A DNA stretch of 64,000 nt from Portulaca oleracea (taxonomy: Eukaryota > Streptophyta > Magnoliopsida > Caryophyllales > Portulacaceae), in NCBI GenBank assembly GCA_029582165.1, contig CM055883.1, positions 20,244,501 to 20,308,500 of the forward strand, in the 5' to 3' direction. A model generated the notes under the pieces. The model saw nothing but the letters and a program-made list of their open reading frames with translations, was not told the origin of the DNA and did no database searches. The translations under genes and the position numbers were made by a program. Shown piece by piece: positions 1-12,036 of the stretch; the first letter of the stretch is position 1, and each line of letters opens with the position of its first letter.

Positions 1-429
1 ATTAATTGGAACCATTGATGTTTGTAATAACTTAGATATTTGATGTTGAATTTTTTTTGGTTTCAAATTTGGAATTTTATTGGTGGATCTGTGTGTTGCA
101 AACTTAAAATTTTAGAACCTTTTCCAATGAAAATGGATAAATTATAAAACATTAAGTTTCAGATTTTAGGGTAGGCTGACCTGATGACCCTTGAGGTCAG
201 GGTCAGGCGTGAAGGAACCCCGGCCCAAAGTCTAGGTCAGGTTGGGTCCCAGTTGAGGGTCATGTGAGTTCCGACGTGACTGACCCGACCGGGACTTGAA
301 CAGGTCTACTTGTGTGTAATAATCTCGGATATGAATTGTTTCATTTTATTTTATCTTGTCCTTTCTTTATTCAGTATTTTTATCTATTAGTGTACATAAC
401 GGTCTTTTCTTTCTTTCTTTTTTCTTTAG
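1..429 (+). other. eIF6 intron (partial), upstream of the first visible exon
   Basis: AT-rich sequence ends in a T-rich tract and an AG acceptor at 428-429 before the first visible eIF6 exon. A GGTCAG-rich patch at about 170-310 may be an old transposon remnant, but it has no clear ends. Confidence 0.7.
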
Positions 430-2232
430 AACTTCAACATTTGAGGAACAGTCTTCCTGATTCAGTAGTAGTTCAGCGTATTGAAGAGAGGTTATCTGCT
501 CTGGGAAACTGCATAGCATGCAATGATTATGTTGCTCTCACGCACACCGATCTTGACAAGGTATGGTCTCTCATTTGGAGCATTTATCCTGATCCCTGAA
601 AAATATGTGTTTTCTGGTTGATGAATAGTTGTCTCCTGTTAGATGCTTTGCGTGCTCTTGTGCAATCTACCTTATGTGTGAGTGGGACCTTCTGAAATTT
701 GTAGTTTATTGTGTTACTATCTTTTAAGTCATTTACGTATTTGTTGGTAACTTTGAAGGTTTAAATTTGTTATCTAATTGGCATTTGCTTTGATAAATTG
801 GTTGGTGATCCTGCTTAAAGTGACTATGAAACAGATGCCTATGGTTTTCGGATAGCAGGCTGGGCTCTTTGAATAGATCTCAGTTGCTTACATGATTGGA
901 AACTGGCTCATAGTAACAGGCAACATTCTAAGCCCTGTTATTACAAGAATTGCTGTAAGTAGACCTGGCAGTTTCTGACCCGACCTGAACCTGCCCAAAA
1001 TTTCTGGGTTTTAAACACGATTTTTTCAACTAAACCCGAAGTATACCGAACCCGAAAATTAGCGAGTCAAACCTGACCCGCCTGCTTGACCCGAAAAATT
1101 AATTTTTTAAGCACAACTTTATTAGAATTTGTGATTTTTCTTTGTAATTTTTAACGTTAAACTATAAGCGCAACTTATTTATTTGTTATTTCTCTAATTT
1201 AAGTTAAAATAGTTACAATAATCTATCGTTACTAGAAAATAATTATATTTTATTATGTATATTGTGCAAAAAGTAGTATTTAGGAACCATTTTTTTAAAA
1301 GAAAATACGGAAAAAAGGTCGCAATCATAACCCGTTGGGTTGACCCGAAACCCGCCAGCCTGACCGAATTGACAGGTCTAGCTGTAACAGAAGCTAGATA
1401 AGTTTGATGAATCTTATATCTTATGGCCTTGTAAATTCAAATAGTGAGCTGCATTGAAAGTTGTGTACAAATCAAATCATTGTCATCTCACCCAAAAGAG
1501 CTGGGCATTTTTGTAGCTCTGAATGTCTGTTATGGGTTTCAAGCTCTAGATCTGGTACTTCCTAAAGCAGAAAGGCATGTCGGCTTGCACCCCCCTCCCT
1601 TTTCCCAAAACAAAAGGCATCCACTGTTTTCAAGGCATTTCTGATATAAACCCACTTGTTTGTATGACATTTTCCATAGCTTCATTTCTGCTGTTTCTGA
1701 AAGAGACGCGTTGTTCATCTTGTGTCACTCCAGGAAACTGAGGAGATTATAGCAGATGTTCTTGGTGTTGAGGTCTTCAGACAAACGATTGCTGGCAATA
1801 TTCTGGTTGGAAGCTACTGTGCTTTCTCTAACAAAGGGGGCTTGGTATGTGGCTTTTTTCCTTATCCATTCACTTTTCACTGCAGCAGGGATATCCTTCC
1901 AACCTCAAAAGAAAAAGGGGGGAGGGAAGTACAAGCATGTACCGAAATTATGATAATGTTGATGATATTGCCAGGTCCACCCTCACACCTCAATAGAGGA
2001 CCTGGATGAGCTTTCAACCCTTCTTCAGGTCCCCCTTGTGGCTGGAACTGTGAACAGAGGGAGTGAGGTAATTGCCGCCGGATTAACAGTGAACGATTGG
2101 ACAGCTTTCTGTGGGTCAGACACAACTGCTACTGAACTGTCCGTAATTGAGAGTGTTTTCAAGCTGAGGGAAGCCCAACCCACCGCCATTGTTGATGAGA
2201 TGAGAAAGTCTTTGATCGACAGTTACGTCTGA
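430..2232 (+). CDS. EIF6: Eukaryotic translation initiation factor 6 (eIF6), 3' exons
   Basis: Three exons can be placed: 430-560, 1734-1844 and 1975-2232 (TGA at 2230-2232). Each is bounded by AG acceptors and GT donors, and the frames join (the first exon starts with the last two bases of a Glu codon). The joined peptide of about 171 residues reads [17 protein letters not shown], then [20 protein letters not shown], then [18 protein letters not shown], and ends KSLIDSYV, which closely follows plant eIF6 from about residue 75 of roughly 245. The family is known as an anti-association factor that binds the 60S subunit at the uL14 surface and is needed for 60S biogenesis. The 5' exons lie left of the window, so bases 1-429 are intron. 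The intron at 561-1733 carries a MITE. No stop or frameshift is seen in the visible exons, so the gene looks intact here. Confidence 0.95.
960..1380. mobile_element. hAT-type MITE in eIF6 intron
   Basis: The 421 bp block starts TAGACCTGGCA and ends TGACAGGTCTA, which are near-perfect inverted ends. It is flanked by GCTGTAAG (952-959) and GCTGTAAC (1381-1388), an 8-bp duplication with one mismatch, which is typical of hAT insertions. Subterminal DNA is rich in GACCCG/CGGGTC. It has no coding capacity. A second copy in the opposite orientation lies at 41521-41967. Confidence 0.8.
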
Positions 2233-2681
2233 GCCCTTGGAACTGATTGCCATTGAAGGCTATACTACATGTGCAAACTGAGGAGGATTTTAGGTGTGGA
2301 GCCTGGCTAAAAGCAAATGTAGGCTACTGGTGGTTAAAAGAGCCACCATATTTATGTGGATTTGTGTTGGACTGTTGAACATAAGTTGCGTTTTGTAATG
2401 GATATATCATGGTAAATTCTTAGTTCTCATCTTGCTATTGTGTGTTGGGCTTGTTTCCTGTCATCAGTTGGCATCATGCTAACATTATTCCTATTACCCC
2501 CGCCCCCCTCCAAAACACAGACACACACACTCACACGCACTCGCACAAAAGGGGTGATTTTTTAGTAGACTTTCCCTGCCTCAAATTTTCTAGCAGGCCT
2601 GTTAAGCATAATAGACTTTAATATATTCTTGTTAAAATCTGGGTCATGCTGGAGCCACGACCATTTGAACCCGGCAATGCG

Positions 2682-2719
<38 letters not shown>

Positions 2720-3122
2720 TGTATGAGAGAGAAAGATCTCGCAACATGACATGGAGAAATGGAAGGGTGAAATTGTCAAATTATATGTTATGTATGTTAT
2801 AATGTTTTTAAACTCTTCTTTCCACCCCAAATTGGAGTATAAAAAAAAATAAAAAAATAAAGAGTTAAAAGGAGTAAAGAAGGGTAAATCTCACTTCCCT
2901 TTACCTCCTCTCACTCCATTCCCAAGCAAGGGTAAGAAAGAATAGACTCTTTAACCACCCCTAACCCTCTGAAACACTTCTCCTAAGCAAAGCACTAGAG
3001 TCTTAGATTAGATGAAGCTGTGATTGGAGACAGATTGTGAAACAACTTAGGTGAAGTCTAATGCTTGCAGAGAAAAAGAGCGAGAATCACTTCTAAGTTC
3101 TTCCAATGCAGTCACCGATGAC

Positions 3123-3155
<33 letters not shown>

Positions 3156-4778
3156 GGGGGCTAATGCAATTATACGAGAGTGTGGTCTATTGAATATGTA
3201 TATAGGACAGTCATATGTACAGATTTTAATAATTTAATGTCCAAATGAATCAAATATTGGATGAAAATTTGTGGTTGATACTTTCTCCTCCCGCCTGTGC
3301 CTATGAGTTTATTAGGTTTTGATAATTCGATTGAACCCAAATTTAAGTTTCTACAATAGAAGTAAGAAAGATATTGTATTCGTCCATAAAAAGACAATTA
3401 ATGTGAAAAGTTGGACAAAAAGCCTTATTATACCCGATTTTGGACTAAATCAGATATCCAAATCAATAGTTTTTCGATATGCTTTACATGACATAGTGTA
3501 AGTGTTTCGGAAATTTCTACGTAATTGAAAGAGGTTCGCTAGGAAATTGAAAGACTCAAAGTGGAGGTCTAGAAGATTATCATTCTTTGTTCTTCTTTTG
3601 CTATTTGAGATTTGATTTTCATGTTAGATAGTATCTTTGTTATGCTTTCAATAATCACGAGTGAGTAGATTTATTTATCTAAGAATTTATAATACAAAAA
3701 AAATCGTTTTTATTGGATTATACTTGAATTCTTATTTAACTCAATAGAAGATTGTGTTCTTCATGCATGTTTATGAGTGTTTTTAAGACTCTGAATGCTT
3801 ATAATTTGAGATTAATGTACAAATACTGAAATATAAATTAGAATAGTTTAACAACTTGTTATTTTACCTAGCCTAATGAAATTGGGGAAAACAACTAGTA
3901 AATTAGGGGGACCACTTTAATAATTGAAATCTTTAACTTCGATCACTACTAAAAACTTGCCATATTGCGATGGACACGTGAGAGTTGTTTCTTAGGATGC
4001 CACAAAAAAAGCTGTTGGTCAGATTAAACTATATCAATTTTATTAAACATTAAAAGAGCAATAGGATTTTTATGATTATTGATCCTTGATTCAATTGAAA
4101 GGATGATTGCACAAACTGTATAGATTTTAGTGATCAAACTAACTCATCATTAGGAAAATCAGAACCCTAATTGCATTTTATTATTGATTATGATCTAGAA
4201 TTTTTTTTATTAGTTAGAATTAGTTTATTAGAAGAATAAACTCAAAACCAAAATTGGCTAAGCAATTGAGTAGAGGGCTAGTTCATTACATTGCTAGATT
4301 GAATCCTTGTGAGATTAGCCTTAACGTGCTATGACCATGTCCATGCGCTCTGCCTGGCAACACCACCATGTTCGAACAAATGAAAGCTTGAACAAATGTG
4401 ACTACCTAAGCCATTACTAATAGGAGGGCCCAAAAATTTGCCAATTCAATTCACATGAAAAATCTCTCTATAATGGTATCGATATCACTTTCTTTATGTT
4501 TGTTAATTAGGGTAACTACTTTTGGCATGAACCCATATGACAAAGTTAAAGAGGAAAGGATATGATTTGAGAATCATAGAAGTTGCTCTTTATTAATTCT
4601 TTGTTGCCTTTGGTATGTAACATTATATAATATATTTATACATCTTGTATAATAGTGTAATAACCCAACCCTAATTCAACATAATTAAGCTAACTAATGA
4701 GTTTAATTAATTAAATCGCGCATTTCATTTCAAGTTAACTATTTGTGTTTTTACAAGACTCGAGCAGAGCAACAATCG

Positions 4779-4780
<2 letters not shown>
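2233..4780. other. Intergenic DNA downstream of eIF6; no gene seen
   Basis: The first 200 bases or so should be the eIF6 3' UTR, although no canonical AATAAA was picked out. The rest is AT-rich without a credible ORF. It holds a (GA)n tract at 2684-2716 and a compound (GA)n plus 16-G run at 3122-3160. Confidence 0.6.

Positions 4781-4838
<58 letters not shown>
4781..4838. repeat. (AT)n microsatellite
   Basis: A perfect 58 bp AT dinucleotide tract. Confidence 0.98.
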
Positions 4839-4841
<3 letters not shown>

Positions 4842-4959
4842 TCTAGTATGTTATGTGTATATATTAGCTAAGTGATAATTTCAGCTACTAAAATTACTCC
4901 CGGAATAATCGGGTTACTTACCTGGGCAAATTTTAACAAGTCGATCGATTTGTTTGTAC

Positions 4960-4960
<1 letters not shown>

Positions 4961-5024
<64 letters not shown>

Positions 5025-5051
5025 TTGTTATTATTATTATTATTATTATTT
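4961..5051. repeat. (AAT)n / (ATT)n microsatellite
   Basis: An AAT trinucleotide run switches to ATT at about 5026, giving a small inverted structure. Confidence 0.97.
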
Positions 5052-5257
5052 TCTTACATTTTTATTCCTTAATTTATTTAAATTTCAATTTATTCCACCT
5101 CCCCATTTTATTTCCAGACTCCTTGTTATTTCTAATTTCGTAAATTTTATCCCGATACTTTAAATTAGTGTTATTGGAACTTAGTATGAGTAATATTAGT
5201 AAAGAGGAAAGAATCAATCTTATACTCTTATTAACTTCCTTTATATATAAATATATA

Positions 5258-5793
5258 GGAAAATTGGATTCTAAAAATATCGACTTTTACGAATTGGACA
5301 ACAATAATATTTACTATCAATTTGGATTTTGGTGGTAAAAAAAATAAAATAGAATTGGATTATAGTGAGACATTATCAAGAGTATACCCTAAATATCATA
5401 GATTTTGTGTTGCATTTGATTCAAAACTTAGTATAACACTTTACCATGATTTTTAATGAATTTACGGCATTTCTCCCAATTCTTTTCAATTTTTTTTACG
5501 ATTTTTTCACTTTTATTCCATTTAAAAAATCATAATAATTTCTTGGGGTATCATAAAAATAATTTGAAAATTGTTTTAGTAAGTACAATTCATTATCTTT
5601 CTGGGGGCAGGAACGAAAAAAAAAACAAAAATAATATGGGGTAGGAATAAAAAAATAAAAAGAATATGAAAGTGGATTTGTTACCACTATAGTCCAATTT
5701 TTATTTTTTTTGGACTACCAAAGTTCAAATTTATAATAGAGATTATTATTGTCCAATTCATAAAACTCGAAATTATTAGAATCCAATTTTTCT
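5258..5793. mobile_element. Long-TIR foldback MITE, copy 1
   Basis: The block begins GGAAAATTGGATTCTA and ends with its inverse (TAGAATCCAATTTTTCT). The inverted ends are about 90 bp and each contains two sub-repeats of the type ATTGGAT..AATAATCC..TACTTT. It is flanked by AT-rich TATA sequence. It matches the element at 21883-22420 (536 versus 538 bp) in the opposite orientation. There are no coding ORFs. Confidence 0.8.
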
Positions 5794-5799
5794 AAATAT

Positions 5800-6248
5800 A
5801 TATGCATATATATTTGGGCCAAAAAAAAAATAAAATTAGAAACCCATCTCTTTAGTTCTACGTTAACATCAGGCTATGGTTTCCTTCATTTCAAAAGCAC
5901 TCACTCTACCTCACATTCCAGCCTCCTGCCTCTCTCTCTGTCAGATTCGCCAGTGGCCAGACGACCACCGGAAATTGCTGGCCACCGCGTCGTGCAACTT
6001 CCGGCGGCCAGTCCACTACCCACCGTGCCATCTCCTTCTCACTTGCCCTTTGTCTCATTCTCGCTCTATCTAGTCTTCTCACTGTGTCCTCCCTCTGCCT
6101 CCATGTCACCGCCGGCGGTCAGCCAACCTTCCACCGTACGACCGTCGGCCGCCCCCAAGAGGTCGCCATTGCGGCCTCTCCCCCTCCATTCCTCTTGTTC
6201 TTGTACTCTTCTTCTTCGCCGTTAAAGGTATAAACCCTAACCTTTTTA
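5800..6248 (+). other. GC-rich segment, unassigned
   Basis: From about 5870 the composition changes to C-rich, CpG-containing sequence with short overlapping ORFs rich in Pro, Ser and Arg. It resembles a 5' UTR or first exon (a possible splice donor GGTATAAACC lies at about 6228), but I recognise no protein. It ends at the target duplication of the next MITE. Confidence 0.3.
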
Positions 6249-6257
6249 ATTCAAATA

Positions 6258-6631
6258 GGATTATTTTGTTTTAAAATCCCCAACTTTGAACCTTGTTCAT
6301 CAGAATATCCCAAACATTAATTTCGACATGAATATCCCAAACTTTGGGGCTTGGTATTTATTAGCAGCCCAACACCGAATTCACATCAATTAAATTCGGA
6401 TTTTTCTACAATGCGGTGGCTGTTTTTTGGCTTAGACACATTTCCATTCTACAAATCACTCCAAATAATATTGTTACATAACATAAAAACATGAGTTTAA
6501 CGGATGTTAATTTGGTGTTGGGTAACTTCCAAATACAACCCCCAAAGTTTGGGATATTCATATTAAAACTAAAGTTCGGGATATTTTGATAAACAAATAT
6601 CAAAGTTGGGGATTTTAAAATCTAATAACCC
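6258..6631. mobile_element. Mutator-type MITE (9-bp target duplication)
   Basis: The 374 bp element starts GGATTATTTTGTTTTAAAAT and ends in the inverse ATTTTAAAATCTAATAACCC, with CCCCAACTTTGA shared by both arms. It is flanked by a perfect 9-bp direct repeat ATTCAAATA at 6249-6257 and 6632-6640, the hallmark of Mutator-like elements. Confidence 0.85.
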
Positions 6632-6887
6632 ATTCAAATATGAATTTCATTGTTTAATTTACAAATTGTTATGAAACAATAAATATATGAACACAATATA
6701 GAGAGAATAATAGAGAAAAACAATAGAGACAAGAGAAATTGAGAGAAGAATATATCATCGTTTTTATTAATAACCCACAAGGAGTATTTATACTAGTTAC
6801 ATAGCAATATTATATAGAACAAAATTCTCCTATATCCTAAAGATACCCAATAGATATCTTATTGCTATATATGGACATTCACAAATA

Positions 6888-9604
6888 AGTAAATTATTTT
6901 ATAACACAAATTTAATTGTTTTTCTTATCAAATTTAAGTATCTAGAATGAGTACACTTTAAATTACCATTTGGTTTTGGGTTGGTTTGTGTTTATGAGCT
7001 ATGTATGCTAAGTGTTTGATGTTATGTCTGAATGAAAGTGCCCATGGATAACTAAATTTTGTGATGAGATTAATAGATTATGGTGTATAAGTGTGGCGAT
7101 GATGTTGGTTGTTCTTGGATGATGATTGCATGTTATCTTGATACCAAAATTTCTCATAAGTATGAAAGTTTTATTGTCAAGTATGGTTCCAATTGATTAA
7201 AATGGTGTTAAATTGGGATAAGTGGCTAGAATTGGGTATAAAGAGGGTTGAAACAAGTGGGAATGGAAGTGGGATAAACTTGATGATGGTTATTTGGTAT
7301 GTACGTGTTAATTCTAGCACTAAAAGTGTGCTTAAATTGTTGGTTTAGCTGCTGAAATTTCAGTAGATGGATTATATTGATGTTAGAGTTCTAAGTGATG
7401 TAAGTTATATGAGTAAAGGTAGTGAATTGTCGTTGAGGTTCTATGGTTGTCATTGTGTGGAGGTTGAGTATGGATAATTTTGGCGGTAATATACTACTGA
7501 GTTTATAGGGTAGCCATGAAAATTATATATGAAAGGAATAGAGGGATTAATGACACTAAAACATCAAGAAAAAGGCCTTAACTAACAACTCGGGGTCAAG
7601 TGAGTAATCTGAATTTTTCCAAGTCAATTGGAGTTTCCCTTATTCAAAATTTTATTGGGGATGATAGCTCTAAGTAGTAGTTTTAACCTGGTTTTGGAAT
7701 TTCGGGATTTCGATGGGTATAACTCAAGTTATGACGAATTGAATATGGGGGTTCTGTTGTATACGTTTTTCTGGGGGCAGAAGGTTCGTGAGCGTCTTTA
7801 GATATTAAGGAGGTCTTAATAGCTTAAGTGATCAACACGAACGTTATAGTACGTTCCACAAACTTTCTGGAATGGTCTCTTGCACGTTCATTGGATATCA
7901 GAGGAGAAAGTTATGAACTGTCAAGTTTAGTCCAATAAATTTATATTTGCTTAGAATTTTAAAGAGTGAAAATATGTTCATTCTTTGAAGGTTTTCCAAG
8001 ACTTATATGAGATTTTGGTCAACATAAAAGTTGTAGTACTTGATTCAAGCTTTCCATAGACTGCTCGCCCATAAGTGTTCGATGTCTACATCTTAAATTA
8101 TCAGTTCTCAAAGTTTCCTTCCCGAACTGAAATTTTTACAGGCCAGCCCTTTTCTTTGGCCATTTTCAAACCTTTATATTTATTTTTTGGCCTTAACTCT
8201 TAACTAGAGAGTTGTAGTACTTATTTTTAATTCCGAAAAGTCCTCTTATGAAGTTTTTGGATGTCTATAGAGAAAGTTATGCATTTCGCAAATTTACTGC
8301 AAAGTCCCAAAAATTTTCCAGTATTTTAATTAAAGTTCACTTTTATTAAGTTAATTAGGAGACTTTTTCCTTACTAGGACTGTTCATCGGTTCAAAACCG
8401 AATCGAACAAGAGGTAAAGTCCAAACTAAAAACTGAACTGAATAAAACTGGTTCGTTTTGGTTCTCGGTTTATTCGGTTCAAAACCGAATAATTCACACA
8501 TCTATTTGGGATTTCATCGGAAGCGAATAAACTGAAAATCAAATGAGGGCAAAAGTCCAAACTGAAAACCGAACAAAATCGGTTTTGTTTGGATCAGTTC
8601 TATTCGGTTCTCGGTTTATTCGGTTCAAAACCGAATAATGCACACCCCTAACTCCTTACCAAGAATCCGACTTAATTCACTTTAATGTTCTCATCTCAAG
8701 TGTGACCCAAGATGTCATTGCTACTCCCTGTTCGAGTCCATTCAAGCTTTCAAGTCGCTTTATTTGCGGGTTCAAAGGTACGCATATTGCCTGTACTTTG
8801 CCAAAATTCATTTATTTAAGTTCAAGTAAGCAAGTTTAATAATTGTAATGTGTTTAAGTATTGTTTTACATGTTTTCTCATGTAAATATGGCCCCGATCC
8901 AAGTTACTTGTGCCCTTAGTGCACTGCCTAAGTCAATACCTGACTAGTATCAACCGGACCTCCCGATCGGTTTGGGTATGCGCATACGTAGACTTAGTCC
9001 GATGATCGCAAGCAGGGGACCATCCAGATAATCATAATACGACAAGCAAGTTTTAAGTGTTATTGTGTTATTATCTTTTGTATTTGTTTTAAAATGAATT
9101 GAAATGCGCGAAACAAATGAATTGTTTAAATTTATTTACTGTATAGGGGTATGTGTAGTGAGTTTCGACTCATTTGTGAAATTGTTTTTATGTTTTGTTT
9201 TAGGTGATGCCCCTAGTGCGGATAAGCCAAGAATCGGCAAGAAGTCGAGTCAGATTGGAGGGCAAAATGTTCCTTTGTTTTAAGGAAGTCATCTTTTACC
9301 TTTGGTGTATATGTTTGATAGCTTGATGTATAAGAGTCTTGATGATATATGATCTTTGAGTGTTGGGTGTAATATATTGTCTTAGAAGGGTGATATGTTG
9401 ATCCTAAGTTAGTATGGTATGTATGTTGTGATATATATTAATATGCATTTCAACTTTGGGAGTGTTAAGTTTCAAATAACGTCTTATTAGCCTTGTCCAT
9501 GATCATGGATAGCGGTAATGCCTTCGGATTATATTTACGTCGCGTTAATCATTGGGTAATGAGGCGTTTAGTGATAATTTGGTGATTATGAATCTGGGGG
9601 TGTT
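6888..9604. mobile_element. 2.7 kb non-coding insertion in the copia LTR, class uncertain
   Basis: ACAAATA at 6881-6887 and 9605-9611 brackets the block, as expected of a 7-bp target duplication. The right end reads GGGGGTGTT(ACA), which on the minus strand resembles the TGTAACACCCC start of many plant LTRs, but the left end has no matching TG. There are no ORFs of note. A hAT MITE lies inside at 8375-8650. It could be a non-autonomous LTR element or solo LTR with slipped boundaries. Confidence 0.5.
8375..8650. mobile_element. hAT-type MITE, CGGTTCAAAACCG-rich
   Basis: It starts TAGGACTGTTCATCGGTT and ends with the inverse of TAGGGGTGTGCATTATTCGG, a common plant hAT terminus. The flanks TTCCTTAC and CTCCTTAC suggest an 8-bp duplication. 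The motif CGGTTCAAAACCG occurs as internal palindromes in three places. Confidence 0.7.
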
Positions 9605-9720
9605 ACAAATAGACTCCTAGTTTGACTAGTATAAGGACAGATAACAATCTTGGCCTCCAATATTTAGAGGGACTAGGATTCTAGTTTGACAAAGACAAAG
9701 ACTCTTGCTAATACTCCCCC

Positions 9721-12036
9721 TCAAGTTGGAGCATGTGAATTAGTAATGCCCAACTTGGACTTTAACCATTGAAATAGTTCTCTTCCAAGTGTCTTTGTAA
9801 AGATATTTGCCGGCTGCTCCTTGGTATGGATCTTGAATAGGCTCAATAGACCTAGTTCAACCTTCTCGCGAACAAAGTGACAATCAATTTCTATATGTTT
9901 CGTCCTTTCATGGTAGACTGAATTAGTAACAATATGTAAGGCAGTTTGATTATCATAAAACAACTGCATAGTGGCCATAGAAGAGAGCTCTAAAGCACTT
10001 AGAAAGGTTCTTATCCAGACTAGCTCACATGTAGTTGTTGCTATAGAGCGGTATTTAGCCTCTGCAGAAGAGTGGGACACTATAGACCGCTTCTTTGTTT
10101 CCAAGAAACATGAGCTCCTCCAAGAGTAATAAAATACCCTGTCAAAGATTTTCTTGTAGTAGGACATGTTCCCCAATCCGAGTCACAATAACAAACTAGC
10201 TGTAGATTGGATTCCCTAGGTAACAGAAGTCCTTGTCCTAGGGAGCCTATAATATAGCGAACTACCCTTGTTGTTGCTTCCATGTGCTCCTCCTTGGGTG
10301 TTTGCATGAACTAAGAGGATATGTACTATATATGTGAGGTCAGGTCTGGTTATGGTAAGATAGATCAATCTTCCAATAAGCCTTCTATGGGAAGTTGGAT
10401 CTTGTAATTCTTTTCCCTGTGCAAGAGTAAGCATGTGGTTTTGCTCCATAAGAAAATCCACAGGTTTTTCACCAAGCAATCTGCATTCATCAACTATCTC
10501 CAAAGCATATTTCCATTGACATAAAAATAGGCCTTTCTGTCCTCGAGCTACCTCAATGTCCAAAAAATATTTTAAAGGACCCAAGTCCTTAATATTGAAG
10601 CTCTAATCCAGTTATTTTAAATTTTTTTTTGACACTCTTGAGCATGATTAGTAGCGAGAATGATGTCATCAACATAAACTAGAAGTGCCATAAAAATTTC
10701 AACTTTTTGATATGTGAAAAGGGAATAGTGAGCATAAGATTTGAAAAATTCATACTCGCATAATTAAGAGGAGAGTTTTGTAAACCATTGTCTCGGAGCC
10801 TGTTTTAGGCCATAAAGAGACTTATGTAGGCTGCATTCCTTATGACGTGTGGAAGCTTGATACCCTTGTGGTAGCTTCATATAAACTTCTTCATGAAGGT
10901 CCATATGTGAGAAGGCATTATTCATATCTAACTTATGCAAATCCCAACCTTTTGCTACAGCAACAAAGAGAAAGCAACATAAACTTGTCATTTTTTTTTT
11001 CTACAGGCGCAAAGGTTTCAGTATCATATATCCCTTATTCCTAACGGTCACCACGAATCACTAGTTTGGTTGTGTATCTCTGAATAGATCCATCAATATT
11101 GTGTTTGACCCTGTAGACCCATTTTCATCTAATCAGATTCTTTCCTGTGGGAAGGATAACAATATCTTATGTGCTTGTTTTGTGTAAGCTTGAATTTCCT
11201 CATTCATGGCATCTTGCCACATGCTATCCGTGATAGCTTCATGGAAAAATCTAGGTTCATCAACTTTCATAGTGCCCGATAGATAATTTTTATGTGAAGG
11301 AGAGAATCTTACACAACTCAAATAATTATGCAAAGGGTAGGGCATACCTGAGGACTCTTTTTGATGAGGTGAGACAGGGTTATTAATGTTGGCATTGTAG
11401 CAATTATAATCACTCAACTGAGTTGACCTCATTGCACTCGTTCAGGTTTTCTAGCATCCGATATAGGGACCTACGAGAGTTCGTGCTGCCCGTTGTCCTT
11501 ATCACGTGGGTCGTTAGCTTCATTAACCCCCTTAGATTATCTAATGTCAGACTATCTTGGCCAATTTCTCCCACATGTGGAGGCCTTGGCCAAAATTGTG
11601 ATCCACTATCAAGGTTCATTTCCAAGGCTTCGACATTTCTCTCCCTTTATCTAAGGCGTAACCCAATTTTTTAGAATGGGCTAATCCATCCCCACCAGCC
11701 ACACCTTCTCTTACATCATCATACCAAATATGACTTTCACTCTAAGTTGGTAGGTAGAAGTTTTGTTTGTGGTCATGCTTGTGTTTGCTTGAGAAAGGAA
11801 ATGTGGTTTCAACAAAGTTCATATCCCTACTTTCAAAAAAAATGTTGGGTCTCCAAGTCATATAATTTCCATCCTTTCTTTTCAAAAATTACCCAACAAA
11901 AATGCATTTTTGACTATGATAGGCAAATTTATCAGTCGTCTTAATTATGGCAAAACACAAGCACCCTAAGACCTTAATGTGATCATAATTGGGTTTTTCA
12001 TTAAAGATCATCTCACATAGAGTTTTTCCTTGTAAT
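9721..12036 (-). pseudogene. Ty1/copia polyprotein fragment (integrase C-terminus, RT, RNase H)
   Basis: On the minus strand, starting from 12036: an integrase/RT linker piece (KPNYDHIKVLGCLCFA, about 11900-12010); RT segments at 10764-10991 (NNAFSHMDLHEEVYMKLPQG, LYGLKQAPRQW) and around 10655 (YVDDIILATN, the catalytic YVDD box); and an RNase H domain at 9721-10176 (SSAEAKYR, HERTKHIEIDCHFVREK). The frame changes several times and Gag, protease and the integrase core are absent. The 5' part was cut off by the gypsy LTR that starts at 12037, so this is a dead, truncated copy. The family normally encodes one polyprotein of about 1,300 residues. Confidence 0.9.

Larger units (their letters stand above)
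6667..9713 (-). mobile_element. Copia 3' LTR, split by a 2.7 kb insertion
   Basis: On the minus strand the LTR runs from 9713 (just after the PPT, GAGGGGGAG) to 6667 (its CA end). It carries a TATAAATA box at 6785-6792 and a TTCTCTC-rich R/U5 region. The first two bases read TA rather than TG. The middle is interrupted by the insertion at 6888-9604, so the true LTR is only about 330 bp. It belongs to the copia coding fragment at 9721-12036. Confidence 0.7.

Noticed and set aside
170..310. GGTCAG-rich patch ending in CAGGTCTA in the first eIF6 intron, considered as another hAT MITE
   Set aside because: The left end does not match the right end and no target duplication could be placed.
4872..5072. 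Poly-Ile/Leu ORF with membrane-like character
   Set aside because: It is a translation of the (AAT)n/(ATT)n microsatellite.
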